A DNA stretch of 64,000 nt, taken from contig CM029134.1 of assembly GCA_016859345.1 (NCBI GenBank), forward strand, positions 10,775,560-10,839,559. The letters run 5' to 3'. This stretch comes from Istiophorus platypterus. Taxonomy: Eukaryota > Chordata > Actinopteri > Istiophoriformes > Istiophoridae. Below the pieces are notes generated by a model. That model saw only the letters and a program-made list of their open reading frames with translations. It ran no database searches and was not told where the DNA came from. Of this stretch, positions 37,398-49,700 are shown one piece after another. Numbering within the stretch: the stretch's first letter is position 1; each line of letters starts with the position of its first letter. The position numbers were made by a program, and so were the translations under genes.

Positions 37398-40300
37398 ATG
37401 GACGGTGTGCCCTGCCTCCGTGTGTCACGGTGTCACGCACAGCAGCTCAGGTAATCGGCCATTTAGTCAGCGGGTGGCCCCTCAGGCTAAGTTAGCTGCT
37501 AGTTAGCATGGGAACCGATAGCACTGTGTGTGTGTGTGAACGGAGAGATTCTTTTGCTGATGTTAAATGTGTTGCCTGGTGTAGTTTTGACATTATATTT
37601 AAGATGCATCTTATTTCACAGGCGATGTCTGCAGTCCAGAGGAGCTCTCGACCCGAGTTTTTGTCTGCTGAAGGACTCAGATGGGACAGTCCTCTTACCC
37701 ATTTTACCTTCCTGTCAGCCCCAACTTGATCTGCACTCTCTCAGAGGCATGGTGGCCACAGACAGTGCTTGTGAAATAGTTTGGAGTCAGGTATTTAAAG
37801 CAGAGTGAAATAGTATCGGCAACTGACAGTACTACGCTGCACCCTTTTAACGTCCCTTTATGTGTCTCCTGTTGTCTCTTCTGTTTTCACCAAAGTCTCC
37901 TCTGCAGTCAAAGAAAGAGAGGGGAAAGACGAGTGGCAGTAAACTTGAGAAAGTCCTCCAGGAGCTGTTGGAGTCTAACGGTGAAAGATGGTCACAGGAG
38001 CTGAGGGGAGACATCCCTCGCAGCTACCAGAGGCACGGAGACCTGGTCCTGCTGGGAGACGGCTGTTTTTCCCGGCCACTGTGGAAGAAAATGGGTATTG
38101 TGCACAAACATTACCACACATTTCTACTCCTGTCAGCCAAGAACAGAGATGGCAGTGAGTTCAGTGTACTTGAATTTCCTCCCCAGTCACCAGATCTGAA
38201 TCCAGTAGAAAACCACTGGGATGTGTTAGAATGGAAGATGTGCAGCATGATTGTGAAAGTGACACATCTGCAGAAATTATACAATGCAATTATGTCACCA
38301 TGAACTAGAATCTCAAAGTAGTCTTTCTAACCTCTTGTGGAATCCAAGCCACAAATAATTGAGGCTTTTTTTTAGAGCAGAGGGAGACCCTACCTAGTAT
38401 TACTGTGTTTTTTTGTAATAAAGTGTTTGGTGAATGTAGCTGTACAAATTAATAAATTTGTAACAAATATTTAATGAATGCTTTTTACTTGTTTAGATCA
38501 ACAGCTGTGGTGTGCAGTGGCCAAAGGGCTGGGGGCAAAGCGTTTGGCAAAAATGAGTCGAATATCCAGGGATGGATTTAGGTCTCCCATGGTGACGATG
38601 CTGTTAGGAGAGCACAGCTGGGTCAGACATGTGGACAATGGTATTAGGTAAGTCTCAGCAATAATCAGTCTCTTTCTCACTGAATAGGTTTTTGGGCACT
38701 CGTTTACTGAATTTAACATGACTCAAACCTGTCCTACACTTACAATGTATTCCTAACGTTTGTTTCAGGTATGAGTTTGATGTTACCAAATGTATGTTCT
38801 CAGCTGGCAACATAACAGAAAAGCTCCGTGTAGCGGGATTTGACTGCAGTGGGGAGACTGTGGTTGATTTATATGCAGGTAGTAAAATTGTGTTATGTAT
38901 ATTGGGGGGGGTGTTTTGTTTTGTTTTAAACAATTATAGATTACATCAATTTATTGTACTTGAACATCTCATTAGTCGGAACAATGAAAGAACAATAAGT
39001 GGACATATTTCCTTTCAGAAGTGAAAACACCAGCTCATTGACATGAAATAAACAAAGACACCTAGACTGAGGATATTTTCAATTAATATCTTAGTCCATG
39101 TTTAGGTCTGTTCAACATGGATCTTTTTATTGTGTCTAGTAATTTAACTTACTTTGAATCATGACATGTATGTTGTTGTGTAACCGTCACATCCGTATCA
39201 CCCATCAGGTATTGGATACTTCACTCTCCCGTATCTGGTCCATGCGGGGGCCAGTCATGTTCATGCCTGCGAGTGGAACCCTGATGCTGTTGAAGCTTTA
39301 CAGAAAAACCTTGAGGCGAATGGTGTGTCTGACCGCTGCACTATTCACCAAGGAGACAACAGACAAGTAACATGTTTTGTTTTTTTTATGCATGTTATGT
39401 CCTTATGCTACATGTAATGTTCACACATAACGTTAGCTATGTCTGCAAGCAACCTATTACTTCACTCTATGGATGAAAGTGTTTACTCATGCTCTCTAGT
39501 GGTTGAGACTGGTACTAGAGAGGAATTTTGTCTCCCATCTCCATTGATCAGTTAAAAAAGATATAAATCCATAGCTTATAATTGGAATCACAGTGATGGT
39601 TTTTTGTGTGTTTATATTACAGTGAACTCTGAATCCCACAGTTGCAAAGGTTTAGTTTTAACAAGGAACTGCACAAGAGAACCAGCCATATTTTTAATCT
39701 TTCAGTGGACATATAATGCCACAACATAATAATAATGATAATGAGATAATAATAATAATGAGATACATACAGTTCATTTCTAAATATCACTAAAGTGGAC
39801 TTAAAAAATAGTAGTACTCCCACACACTTTTTCACTTACTGCTGCAATATTTACATATTCAAATTCATCGAATACCTGTTGAAGTTTAAGAAGATGAAAT
39901 TTAAATTTATGAATATTCCATATATTCAATAAGAAAAACAATGTGTAGACCTTTTCTCTTTTTGGAATCGAGTTTTAAATAAAAACTTGTCACATATTCA
40001 ATTGTGTAGCGACTTTAAAGTTTGAAGCATTATAAAGAATCATTACACTAACGTGTAAATCAGTGGGATCATTTGCATGTGTAACATGAGTTTGCTGATC
40101 TACGCTGTATTTCCATACTACTAATAATTATCATAACATTGGTTCGAAGCCACCCATTCCTGACATGTTCCAAGAATTACATCTCAGCCCTTCAATTTTC
40201 CTGAAAACTTGGACTGATTCAACTAAATAACAACTGATCAACATTTTGCTGGCTATTATAACAACAAATGTGGTAGAGAAGACTCGATGTCAAAATCTAA

Positions 40301-41124
40301 TGGTACTTTTTGCAGAATCAAAAGAACATTTTGACTTTAAATGTCAATGTTGGTCGTGTTGTCTGGGTGCAAAAGAAAGTTGTACACCACAAACTTGTTC
40401 TAAACTTGTTCAAGTCCAGTCTGGTTCTTTTGCTCTGTTTTTGTTTCCTTTTTTTAAATTCCAGTATAACTGCAATCACATTTTTGGCATCACAGCAGTA
40501 CTGAAAAATTTGTTTCGGTCTTTTCTTGATGCATCATGAATTGCACAGTCTTATTTTGTGTTAGTAAAATTTTCTTCTCTCTCTGTCCAACCATTAATCT
40601 GTATCTGCTTTCAGGATACCATTATAGGTGAAATCATTAGAAATGTCTTTCGCCAGAAGTCACTGTATTTACTATAGGTGTAGAAATCTAATCATCTTTA
40701 TTACAAGAGTAAAAAATAATGACATAAATAAATCTTTTTTTCCCAGCTCCAGCTGTGTGATATTGCAGACAGGGTGAATCTGGGTCTCATACCGAGCTCT
40801 GAGGATGGCTGGTCTGTCGCCTGTCGGCTGCTGAAGAGGACAACCGGTGGTGTTTTGCACATTCACCAGAACGTTACCTCACTGTCACAGAACACCGCGG
40901 TATTTCCAGCAATCAATGATGCCGCTCAGAGGGTTTCTGGGAAGAAAGCTGACAGAGAGGTGTGGCAGGCCTGGGCTGATGACACAGCAAACAGCATCAC
41001 TTCTCTGTTAAGGGACATCAGTGGTGCATTATGGACAACAAATATCCAGCACATAGAGCATGTTAAGTCATATGCACCTCATGTTCACCATGTTGTGCTG
41101 GACTTGGAATGCAGACCATCTTGA
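37398..41124 (+). CDS. trmt12: tRNA wybutosine-synthesizing protein 2 homolog (TYW2/TRMT12)
   Basis: Seven exons join in phase to 405 aa: 37398-37450, 37622-37790, 37896-38094, 38497-38647, 38769-38878, 39209-39366, 40747-41124. An in-frame TAA directly precedes the ATG, fixing the start. Motifs: GERWSQELRGDIPRSYQRHG in the N-terminal domain; MVTMLLGEHSWVRHVDNGIR; SAGNITEKLRVAGFD; the SAM-binding motif VDLYAGIGYFTLPYL at about 223-237; HACEWNPDAVEALQKNLEAN; LGLIPSSEDGW; HIHQNV; and the end HHVVLDLECRPS. TYW2 transfers the 3-amino-3-carboxypropyl group of S-adenosylmethionine to the tricyclic base at position 37 of tRNA-Phe, in wybutosine synthesis. The remembered human protein is 448 aa. Exon 3 could instead begin at 37908, removing four residues. 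Intron 3 holds a Tc1 relic. Confidence 0.93.
38095..38490 (+). pseudogene. Tc1-like transposase fragment in trmt12 intron 3
   Basis: Read on the plus strand it gives FPPQSPDLNPVENHWDVLEW, the hallmark of the C-terminal part of Tc1-like transposases, followed by VTHLQKLYNAIMS. The 3' end resembles a Tc1 tail with a terminal aataaagtgtttggtgaatg. The N-terminal and catalytic parts are missing. The fragment is sense-oriented and fills nearly all of the 402-base intron. Confidence 0.85.
39367..40746 (+). other. trmt12: trmt12 intron 6
   Basis: A 1.38-kb AT-rich intron. It contains short aat/taa-type repeats near 39725-39765 and no recognised element or nested gene. Confidence 0.7.
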
Positions 41125-41794
41125 GCTGAGGAGATGAACATAGATACAGAGTGGACACTCGTTTTGGACATTTGAATCTACTGAATTTATTTTTGTTTTT
41201 TCTAGAGAAGAAAGAGCCTGCTGTATGGTCTAGAAGTTTCCACAGCAACCAAACATGACACCGGGGGTTTCCATCATTATTTTGCTTATCAGTCTGCAGT
41301 GTTTTTTTTTTATAAACCTTTATTTATCCAGGGCAGGTTGAGCACAAACATTGTTTGGGTGTAAGAAATGCCCTGCCTCACACTCATGCAGTTTTAATCA
41401 CATCTGGAAGCTGTCCAGCCGTACCTCCGCCACAGCCTCATCGGTTAGCCACTGGACAACTCTACTGGAGCAGTGAGGGATTAGGTCAAGGTTCAAGGGC
41501 ATCTCATTGTTTTGTTATACTTTGATACTGAATTTCACTCTGGTGTTTGAGCCTTTTCACCTCTCATGGTCGGCTGAAATGAGCTTTTTAAACTCCAATG
41601 CTCTGACTCGCTAAACCACGCCATTCATATGTATGGCATGGTTGTAAAGGTTTACCTCTACAAGAAATCAGCATAGATAACTAAATATAAAATCCTACTA
41701 TGTCATGTCAATATATCCTTGAAACTTAAGGATGCATCACTGTTTATTTTTTATGTGACAGTTCCACTTCTGAGCTATAAGCAGGTTACAAATT

Positions 41795-42045
41795 ATAGGA
41801 AAAAAACCTTAATAAATGAGTGCAGGTGTTTCCACATGGAGGGATCCCTGATTGGTTTCATGAGCACAGAAGTTATGTGAATCATATGATATGGCCTTCG
41901 CAGTCATCAGATCTAAAACGAGTTGAAGGGCTTTGGCATATTTTTGACCCAAATAAGGGAATATCTTCTGGTTGAATTGTGTTCATCCTTCCAGTAGTAA
42001 TTTATGCCAAAGAGCACTGAAGCTACTATGACGACTTGTGGTGGA
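41795..42045 (+). mobile_element. internally deleted Tc1-like copy (MITE-like)
   Basis: The left part (aataaatgagtgcaggtgtt) matches the left flank of the relic at 34230. The right part (tatgtgaatcatatgatatg, then gccttcgcagtcatcagatct) matches its 3' transposase section (gtgaatcatatgctatggcc). It ends near gacttgtggtgg, as that one does at gcttgtggtggcc. The middle, including the transposase core, is absent. It is therefore a deletion derivative of the same family, or was mobilised by it. Confidence 0.75.
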
Positions 42046-42329
42046 TTATCATGTTGCTCAGACAGTTAATGCTTTTTTTCCTTTGTCACTCATCTGTATC
42101 TGATGTGGAGGTACAAGGAGTTGAAAGCACAAAATTAATCTTTACACTACTTGCCAAAAAAAAAAAATCCATATTCCATGGCTGGGTTTTCTTAGGGAGT
42201 GGTGGCCCTTTATGGGTTTCCTCTCAAATGTATTATCATTTATATATTCTAAATATTCTGCTTTAGGGTTGTGTGGCAGAAGAATAGATAACACTTAGTA
42301 TAAATAAATCTTCCTCAGTCAATTAAGTA

Positions 42330-42500
42330 AGTGAAACTGAAGAGAGACTGTCCTCTGAAAAAGGGGATTGATCCAAAGCAGATGTCAAAATCCACCATGA
42401 ACTACTCAAAGAAACACAAGTTGGAAGCTTCCAGATAGGCCCTCCCAGTCCCATTTGGAATATCATTGCAAATATGTGGGTAGATCTTAAACATGCGGAG
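42330..42500 (+). pseudogene. Tc1-like transposase scrap
   Basis: The plus strand reads VKIHHELLKETQVGSFQIG, then PSPIWNIIANMWVDLKHAE. This resembles the ...LNPIENLW.DLK segment of a transposase different from the one at 34230. Too short and decayed to assign further. Confidence 0.5.
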
Positions 42501-42659
42501 TGCAAGATAGACTAAAAATATGTCAGAATTTAAAGTGATCTACAGGAAGATTAGGTTAAAATTCCTAAATCAAGAATAGAAAGACAAAAGCTGTTTACAA
42601 GCTGTTTACAAGCTGTGATCTTTGCCGGGGGGGCTACTGACTTAGTAGGTGGCCCAAAC

Positions 42660-42935
42660 CCTTGCAGATCACAGTTACTGTTTATTTTTACCTCCACCGA
42701 TGTTATTTAATCACTTGTGCCTGTCAGTCTGTCTGTTTGTTTGTCAGCAGAATTATGCAAAAAGTGCTGAATTTTCCCCAAAACTGGTGGAGGGATGGCG
42801 CATTGGCCACGGAAGTATCCATTAAAGTTTGGGGCCGATCCAGATCATTTACCATAAAGTTCAATTTTTTCCTCTGAAGTCTGGTGCATGTTCCTTGACA
42901 CTGGTCTTGGTGGACATCTGCAGTCTACTGAGCAC
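42660..42935. repeat. dispersed vertebrate-type repeat
   Basis: Reads ttacctccaccgatgttat, gtctgtctgtttgtttgtca, gcagaattatgcaaaaagtg, aaactggtggagggatggcg and gggccgatccagatcattta. It ends near cagtctactgagca. This composition is known as a widespread 3'-fragment type repeat (from memory). No ORF. Confidence 0.6.
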
Positions 42936-43497
42936 ATTTACTTGTTTATTTCTGCAGGGCTTGCATTTACTTCTTTTCACCTTAAAAATCAGTAACTTAT
43001 GTAATTTGTCCAGGGGCGTTTTTACATTTACAACTGTAAATACATGGACGCACCTGGTTGTGGCCATCAGCCACTTGCACATGTAATTAGTTGGTACTAA
43101 AAACAGCAGTGATTATATTTATCAATCTGTTAACTATCATTAGCCAATCACGTCATCACCATTAATATATTAAAATCAACACGGGCACTTTTACCTAAAT
43201 AGGATTAAAATACAATATAACGAAGGAGCAATAAGAATGAAGTTATTAATTATCATTTTTGGGAGGAAGATTAATCATACTTGGGTTTTTCAACATCAGA
43301 GAATTGTTCAAAATCCCAGCAGAGCTTTGCACTGCAACCCAAACAGGTCTGATCAGCCAGGTCTGAGCATAAAGGGCCTTTTATTAATAATGCAATGTCA
43401 GATCTTATAAGCTGATGTATGTTTTGTATGTGAGAACCAAACTTACTACTGGTTATAGTTATCAGACAAAAGTAGGGAAGTAAGAAGTACTATAATC

Positions 43498-43620
43498 CCT
43501 CTGAAATGTTGTGGAGCAGAGGTGCATAAGTTGGAAATACTCAAAATACAAATACCTCAAAACTTGTAGGTTAGTACAGCACTTGAGTAAATGTATTTTC
43601 TTTCCACTGACCGTTGTAGC
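43498..43620. repeat. fragment of acttaagtac-type repeat
   Basis: Contains tgcataagttggaaatactc and cagcacttgagtaaatgtat, then ttctttccactgac, the complement-like tail of the repeat seen at 10030. Fragmentary. Confidence 0.45.
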
Positions 43621-43735
43621 ACATTAAGTAGCATAAACGTCTGAAGGTGTTTGCTTTTATCTCGTGTCGCTCGCGTTTTACGCCTCTAAAGCAGTAAAGT
43701 TTGTTTTGTTTTGTTTTGTTTTTTCCTGAAGAGGC

Positions 43736-43773
<38 letters not shown>
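43736..43773. repeat. (TAA)n microsatellite
   Basis: About 38 bases of TAA repeat upstream of the sytl4 CpG-rich region. AAAT repeats at about 44374-44402 and TTA/TTAG repeats at about 44788-44850 flank the same promoter region on its other side. Confidence 0.9.
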
Positions 43774-43775
<2 letters not shown>

Positions 43776-43859
43776 GTAATAGCCCCGCACTTCCCGATGT
43801 TTTCTCACACTGCGTTAAATTATTCAAAACAAAAAAAAAAAAAAAGAAAAGAAACACGA

Positions 43860-44720
43860 CCGGGGGTAGGGAGGGAGGGAGAGAGGGGGCAGAGCAGATC
43901 ATTGGGCCGTTTCGACGGCTCAAATTTTCCACATCCAGCCCTTGAGCGGTAAATAGAGCAGAGGAAACGCACCTGTCATGGAAAACCGCGGACACGCCGC
44001 GGACTCTCCTCATCTTCCGGTACTCGGGTCCCCGCCGGCGCGCCGAGTCGACGCGGGGCTCCGCGGGCGGGAGGCGGCTGAGACGCGCAGGGGCGGCGGG
44101 GTCGGTGGCGGTTGTCGTCGTTAGCCGACGAGGACGCTGGTGTCCGCTGTCCGACGTGTGCTGTCTGCGACTTTCCACCTTTTTTTGTGTGTGTGTGTGT
44201 TTGTTTGTTTGTTGTTGTTGTTTTTGTTTTTGTGGTGTTTTCCGTCAGGAATATCTCGCCGCCGCCGCCGCAGCGACGCAAACCCTGCGCCGGGGCGCAG
44301 CCGTCTCGTATCAACAGGTGTGTTTCTAACTTTCTCTAATTATCTGAAGTGTTTTATAATCTTACTGCGCAGTAAAATAAATAAATAAATAAATAAATAA
44401 AACCGCCGACCCGTCTTTAGCAGATGTTCCGGCTTCGCGGATAAAAAGTACCGTGTGTTAAATGTTAAGCGTCCGACGCGGCGTTAACGTGCCGCCGATG
44501 GAGTTGGCAGCTGTTGGCGTCTCGTCGTGGAGTTTCCTCGACGCTTTAAATCCGAGATTCACGTCGCAAATGGTTTGAAACCCGCCGTCGTGTCTGACAA
44601 AGTTCAGATCCCCCCCGTCAGTGTGTCGTAAATACCTGAATGGACTCGAAATTCAGCCTTTTGAGTCGGATAACCGCAAATTGAAGAACGCGTTAAAAAT
44701 GGACTTGGAGTAAAGTTAGC
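43860..44720 (+). promoter_or_regulatory. sytl4: CpG-rich promoter and untranslated first exon of sytl4
   Basis: This block is strikingly CpG-rich (ccgccggcgcgccgagtcga, ctcgccgccgccgccgcagc) compared with its surroundings. A donor GTGTGT follows tatcaacag at 44317. It could splice to the acceptor tctccag before 46638, whose exon carries 74 untranslated bases and then the ATG at 46712. The transcription start is not placed. ORFs on both strands inside it look like composition artefacts. Confidence 0.6.
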
Positions 44721-44791
44721 GTTTTAAATTAAAGTCGCAACGTACCTTAAAGCAGCCTGTGGTAGCTCAGGCTAGACTTTTCCTCATCATT

Positions 44792-44822
<31 letters not shown>

Positions 44823-45515
44823 GTATTATTAGTATAAGTAGTAGTAGTAAAATCTAAATTTCAGCATCGCACACTGGTGATCTATAAAGGCAACAGCAAA
44901 GGTTGTCGCTTTTGATATAATATCATCAGTCGTGAAGTTGCATGTGTAACTTCAGATTTACTCTGTTAACCCTGTGCAGTCTGTCTGTTCATTGGTGACC
45001 AGAGTCAGAATATTTTATTAATATTAACGTAACTTTATGCATCACGTAGGGAGACGAGCTGAGAAAACCAGTCTCAAGTGCTTGAGTGTGTATAGGCCGC
45101 TTGAAAGACTTTAAACAGTCCATTTTATGTATGTATAAGTAGAGGACGATGTTTTTACAACCCGTAGTTTTTCTGTAACAATGTTTTGAGCGATTATCAC
45201 TTAAGATTGTAAAACCCCAGTGTAATTTTTCCGGTATTGTGTGGCCCTAACAGCATCGTACTCTGTTAAATTGACAAAATGGGAACTAAGACTTGTAGCT
45301 TGAGTTTGTGCTGAAAAAGGAAGCCGTGCATTTGGGGTAAGGACAGTTTTAAAAAGCAACTGACAAAAGACAGAAATTGACACACAGGAAAAATCAACAA
45401 GAATTTACCACAAAGTACCCGGACCCCTCAGGATTAATGTCATTTGTTGTTTACACAAGTCTACACATTTTGCATGCACTTTGCTCCTAAACTTTTCCAG
45501 CTCAGTGTGTTTTTG

Positions 45516-45546
<31 letters not shown>

Positions 45547-46637
45547 CATTGAAAGACAACTGCCCTCTTTAATGTCCCCTGTTTAGTGTTTGTAAAGGAT
45601 CGTTCCAGTTAGTGTAGTATCCCTCAATTTTGTGGTGCAGGCGCATGTGCTATTTCCTTGAAGGTTACCTAGACAAGTTGCCTAGCAGGTATTATTAGGC
45701 TCCTGTTAGAGTTAGTTGGCCCCAGGCATTCAAACAATGAGGGGGGAAAAGAAGGTCTCAGGTTTTGCATGCAGTTTTGAATTCCAGTTTTCCTTCTGAT
45801 GAGCTACTTAACATGCACATTTCCCCCTATCTTAAATTTCCTTTGAGGCAGTTCAAATAATAAATGGAGCATATAGACAGGAAAATGACAGATGACAAGC
45901 TTGATGTTGGGCTTAAACAAATGGTTAAGCTACAGAACTCCACCCATTTTTCTGTGTCCTTAGAGGGTGGGAACCCTACCTGATAGCCAATTTCATGTTG
46001 TTTTTTCCCGGCCCATTTAAAAAAACCTTTCACCCGGTCAGAGAGCTTCTGTTGGATTTTTTAAATCCTCTGGCATCCTGGTTCCTGTTTAAGTTATTTA
46101 TTATATTTAGAGAACAGGGTTCAGCCAGAAGCATGTTTTTCAAAGTTTAAAACTGATTCCTCCCCCCTTGTGAAAACATTTCTTAACATTTCTGCTGGCT
46201 TTATCTAGACTACCATGTATGAGCATTTTTGACCGCAGTTTTCTGTCACAAGAAGGAACAAAGTTGTCGTGCATCATCTGCCGTGAGATTTAGACAGTCT
46301 ACTTAGGCAGTATGTTCTTTGTTTGCCTGCTTTCTCAATAATGAACCACCTACAGTAAAGCTGAGTTATACAGTTGGACTGGCTTAGAGGAAGCACAGGC
46401 TTCACCCTGTGGAGGCCAACAGGAAGAGAGGTCACCCAGTCATCTACTAGTCATTTGACTTGGCCCACGCAACTCTCTCTGCCTCTCTGTATGTTCATCA
46501 CTGCAGGGTCTCGAATCGCCAACTTCCTCTTATTTTACTGCAGAGCCTTGCCTACCTGGGATTATAGGAAAACAGGTCCAAGAATATTAAAGTATTACCA
46601 CTTTCAGTCAATTCCTGATGTTCTGTTTTGTCTCCAG
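44721..46637 (+). other. sytl4: sytl4 leader intron, no other gene seen
   Basis: Mostly AT-rich DNA with TTA-type simple repeats at its left edge and a T-run near 45515-45545. I recognise no exon or named element. Confidence 0.5.
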
Positions 46638-46711
46638 GGAATCTCCTCGATGCGTCAGCGCTTGGGCTGAGCCAGTTAACCTGCACTAAGGGGTTTTTGG
46701 TTGAAGGCACA

Positions 46712-49700
46712 ATGCCCCAGGCTGCTGACATGATCAACCTGGGCTTCCTGTCTGACTCTGAGCGGGAGCTGATCCTGGAGGTGCTGCGACGGGATGAGGA
46801 GCTGAGGCAGGCTGAGGAGCAGCGTGTGCGGTGAGAGGAGAGCGACTCCTGTTGATTGTACTCAGTGATTAACTTGCTTTACTGTTCTCTACTTACTTGT
46901 TTATTTTGGCACTTTAATAACTCGTATTACAAATGCAGTCAATTCAAGGTTTTACTAATTAAAGCCAAATTACTCAGTTCAAGTATACCCTAATTCACCT
47001 CATAGGTGTTTCATATATACCTATCATTGTTAGAATGTGACCAATGAATGAGTCTGACTTATTGCTGGCAAATATTTGCATGCATGGTGGAGTATCAGTC
47101 GGGCTGTAGCTATGATGTGTAGTTGTAGGTAATTTAATATTTGTTGCTGTCAGTGTAGGTTTTGAGTGGGTATTTGTTACTGGCGGGGTTTGGCATTCAA
47201 AATATATTGTTTGTTCATAATTGTAACTTAGATGGAGATTTGAACAAATTGAACAAATTTATACATATATGCAGATATTTCCAAAGAGTGTAATTGATTT
47301 TTTTTCTCACCACTGAACGCTTAATCTAAATGGCGACTTTACCTTTTATTTGTGAACATTTAATCGAAGCAAAATTCTTGTAAAGCTGCCTTTGTTAAAA
47401 CAAAACTAAATACTAATTCTTTGAGAAGACACTGGGAAGTATTTTTAACCAGATGAATATGTTATTTTTCTGAAACTAAGCTATTGAGGAAAGTATTGTT
47501 TTGGTATCGATACTGAAAATCTTTTTGGCACTGGTATTTCAAACAGTATTCAGCCCAAGCTACAGGGGGCAAGAAAAGTTTACATTAGAGGCCATGCACA
47601 TTCTTGCTGCTTATCTCCTTTTCTACCTCAATCCAAAGGTGTTCTACTGGAATCAGATCTTGTGTCTAGAGAGGCCATTGTTGTACGATAAATTCATCTT
47701 CATGTTCATGAAACTAATCTTGACGACATTTGCTCTTTGACATGGTGAATTATAATTCTGGATGTAGCCAAGTAGAAGATTGTAAATTGTGGCCATAGAG
47801 GGATTAAGGATTTCGTCTGCAACGATCCTCGGAAAGCCTGTGGCATTCAAATAATGATTGATGGGTGTTATGGGGCCCAAAGTGTGCCAAGAAAACATTC
47901 CCCACACCATTAAATCATCATCAAAAACCTGGACAATTGAAACACGGCAGGTTGGGTCCATGGATTCATGCTGTTGACGCCAAATCTTTACCCTACCATC
48001 TGCTCCTTCAGCAGAAGTGGAGATTCATCAGACCAGGCTCCACTTTTCCAGCCTGTGCCCACTGCAGCCTCAGATTTCTGTTCTTGGCTGACAGGAGCTG
48101 AACCCCGACGTGGTCTTCTGTTGTTGAAGCCAGTCTGCTCAAGGTTGGCTGTGATGTGCATTCTGAGAGGCTTTTCTAGTCACCATAGTTGTAAGGCGTG
48201 GTTATCTGAGTTACCGTCGCCTTTCTGTCAGCTTCAACCAGAGCCATTCTCCTTAGACCTCTCTCATCAACAAGGCATTTCCGTCCACAGAACTGCCGCT
48301 CACTGGATGTTTGTTTTTTGGCGTGAAATTCCCCAGAGATCAGAAGTTTTCTGATGTTTTATGTGATTAACTGAAGCTCCTGACCATGATCTGCATGATT
48401 TAATGTATTAATCTTCTTCCACATGATTGGTTGATTGGATAATTGCATGAATAATCAGACATACAGTCATTCCTAACCAAGTTCTCAGTGAGTGTATATC
48501 CATAATGAAAAGATTTTCTTTTTGTGTTAGTGTTTTAATATTAAACTCAACCACATTGTACAACTCCAGTCCTTCATTTTGACATATAATTTCTCATTTC
48601 CACATCATTAAAAAAAGATGAAAAAACTTGATGCATGATATCCTTTGCCTTTTTTTTTCTTTTTTTAATTGCAGGAAGTTGAAGACAGAGTTGCTGGATG
48701 TGAAGAGGAAAGGGGCCAAACGTGGCAGTGGAAGATACAGTCAGCGTAGTTGCGGCAGATGCCTGGAGCCTCTGAGTCGACTGACTGTTTTCTCTGGCCA
48801 GTGTAAGATGTGTAATCACCATGTTTGCCGCAACTGCCGAACATTCCTCCCCAATGGATCCTGGCTGTGCAGTGTGTGTGCCAAAGAATCGTAAGATCCC
48901 CTTTTGATCATGCTCTTCCTTAAAAATTCCCTTTTCCTCTTTAAAATTAGATCCCTGCTTTGTGTATCTTGTACACACACACTGTGGTTGGTACTTCAAA
49001 AAAATAATAGCTTTGCATTAGTTTTGCGGCTGGAAATGCATTCAACACATTTGTTACACACAACACAGCAATAGCGATTAACATTGAATTTCATCATAAT
49101 TTTTTTTTTTTCACCAGAAAACTCCTAACCTGCTAGAATAACTGTGTTCCAACTAATATTTCATCTGAAACAAAATAATATCTCCAAAGCAAATGGCCTT
49201 TCACAAGGATCTATTTAATGTGTATATGAGAGCATTTGGACTGAAATCATTAATAATCAGTATTTTGAGCCTGATCAAAAAGTTGATTCAACTTTATGAC
49301 GACTTTGGAGGATTTAGTTGGTGGTGCTGTTGAATGGTATAGTGTTGTTATATTGACAAGTGCTTCTATTATTTTGTTTTATATCAATGCGGAGAGGCTA
49401 AATAATAAAATTGCCTCATTGTATTATTGTAATGGGCTATGGGCAAAATGAGTTTAACATATAGTACATCTATCCATTTCTTTAACCTTCTTTCCTTGTT
49501 CCTCGTAACATCTGTACCTGACACTAATTGATATATCTATGAAAACTGTGTATTTTAAGCAGTATTGCTACATGTAGATTAATAATAAAAGTAAGTTAGT
49601 GTGTTTCAAAATCCAAATGAGCTCACAGCGCACAGCTCACTACACATTAGGTAACAAACTAATCTGACATTTAACTGCTTAATGTGTGTAAAATCTGTTA

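Noticed and set aside
43678..44388. Several overlapping ORFs at the sytl4 CpG region
   Set aside because: High G/C removes stops in all frames. The translations are low-complexity Arg/Pro or poly-Leu/Cys and fit a promoter plus leader exon better.
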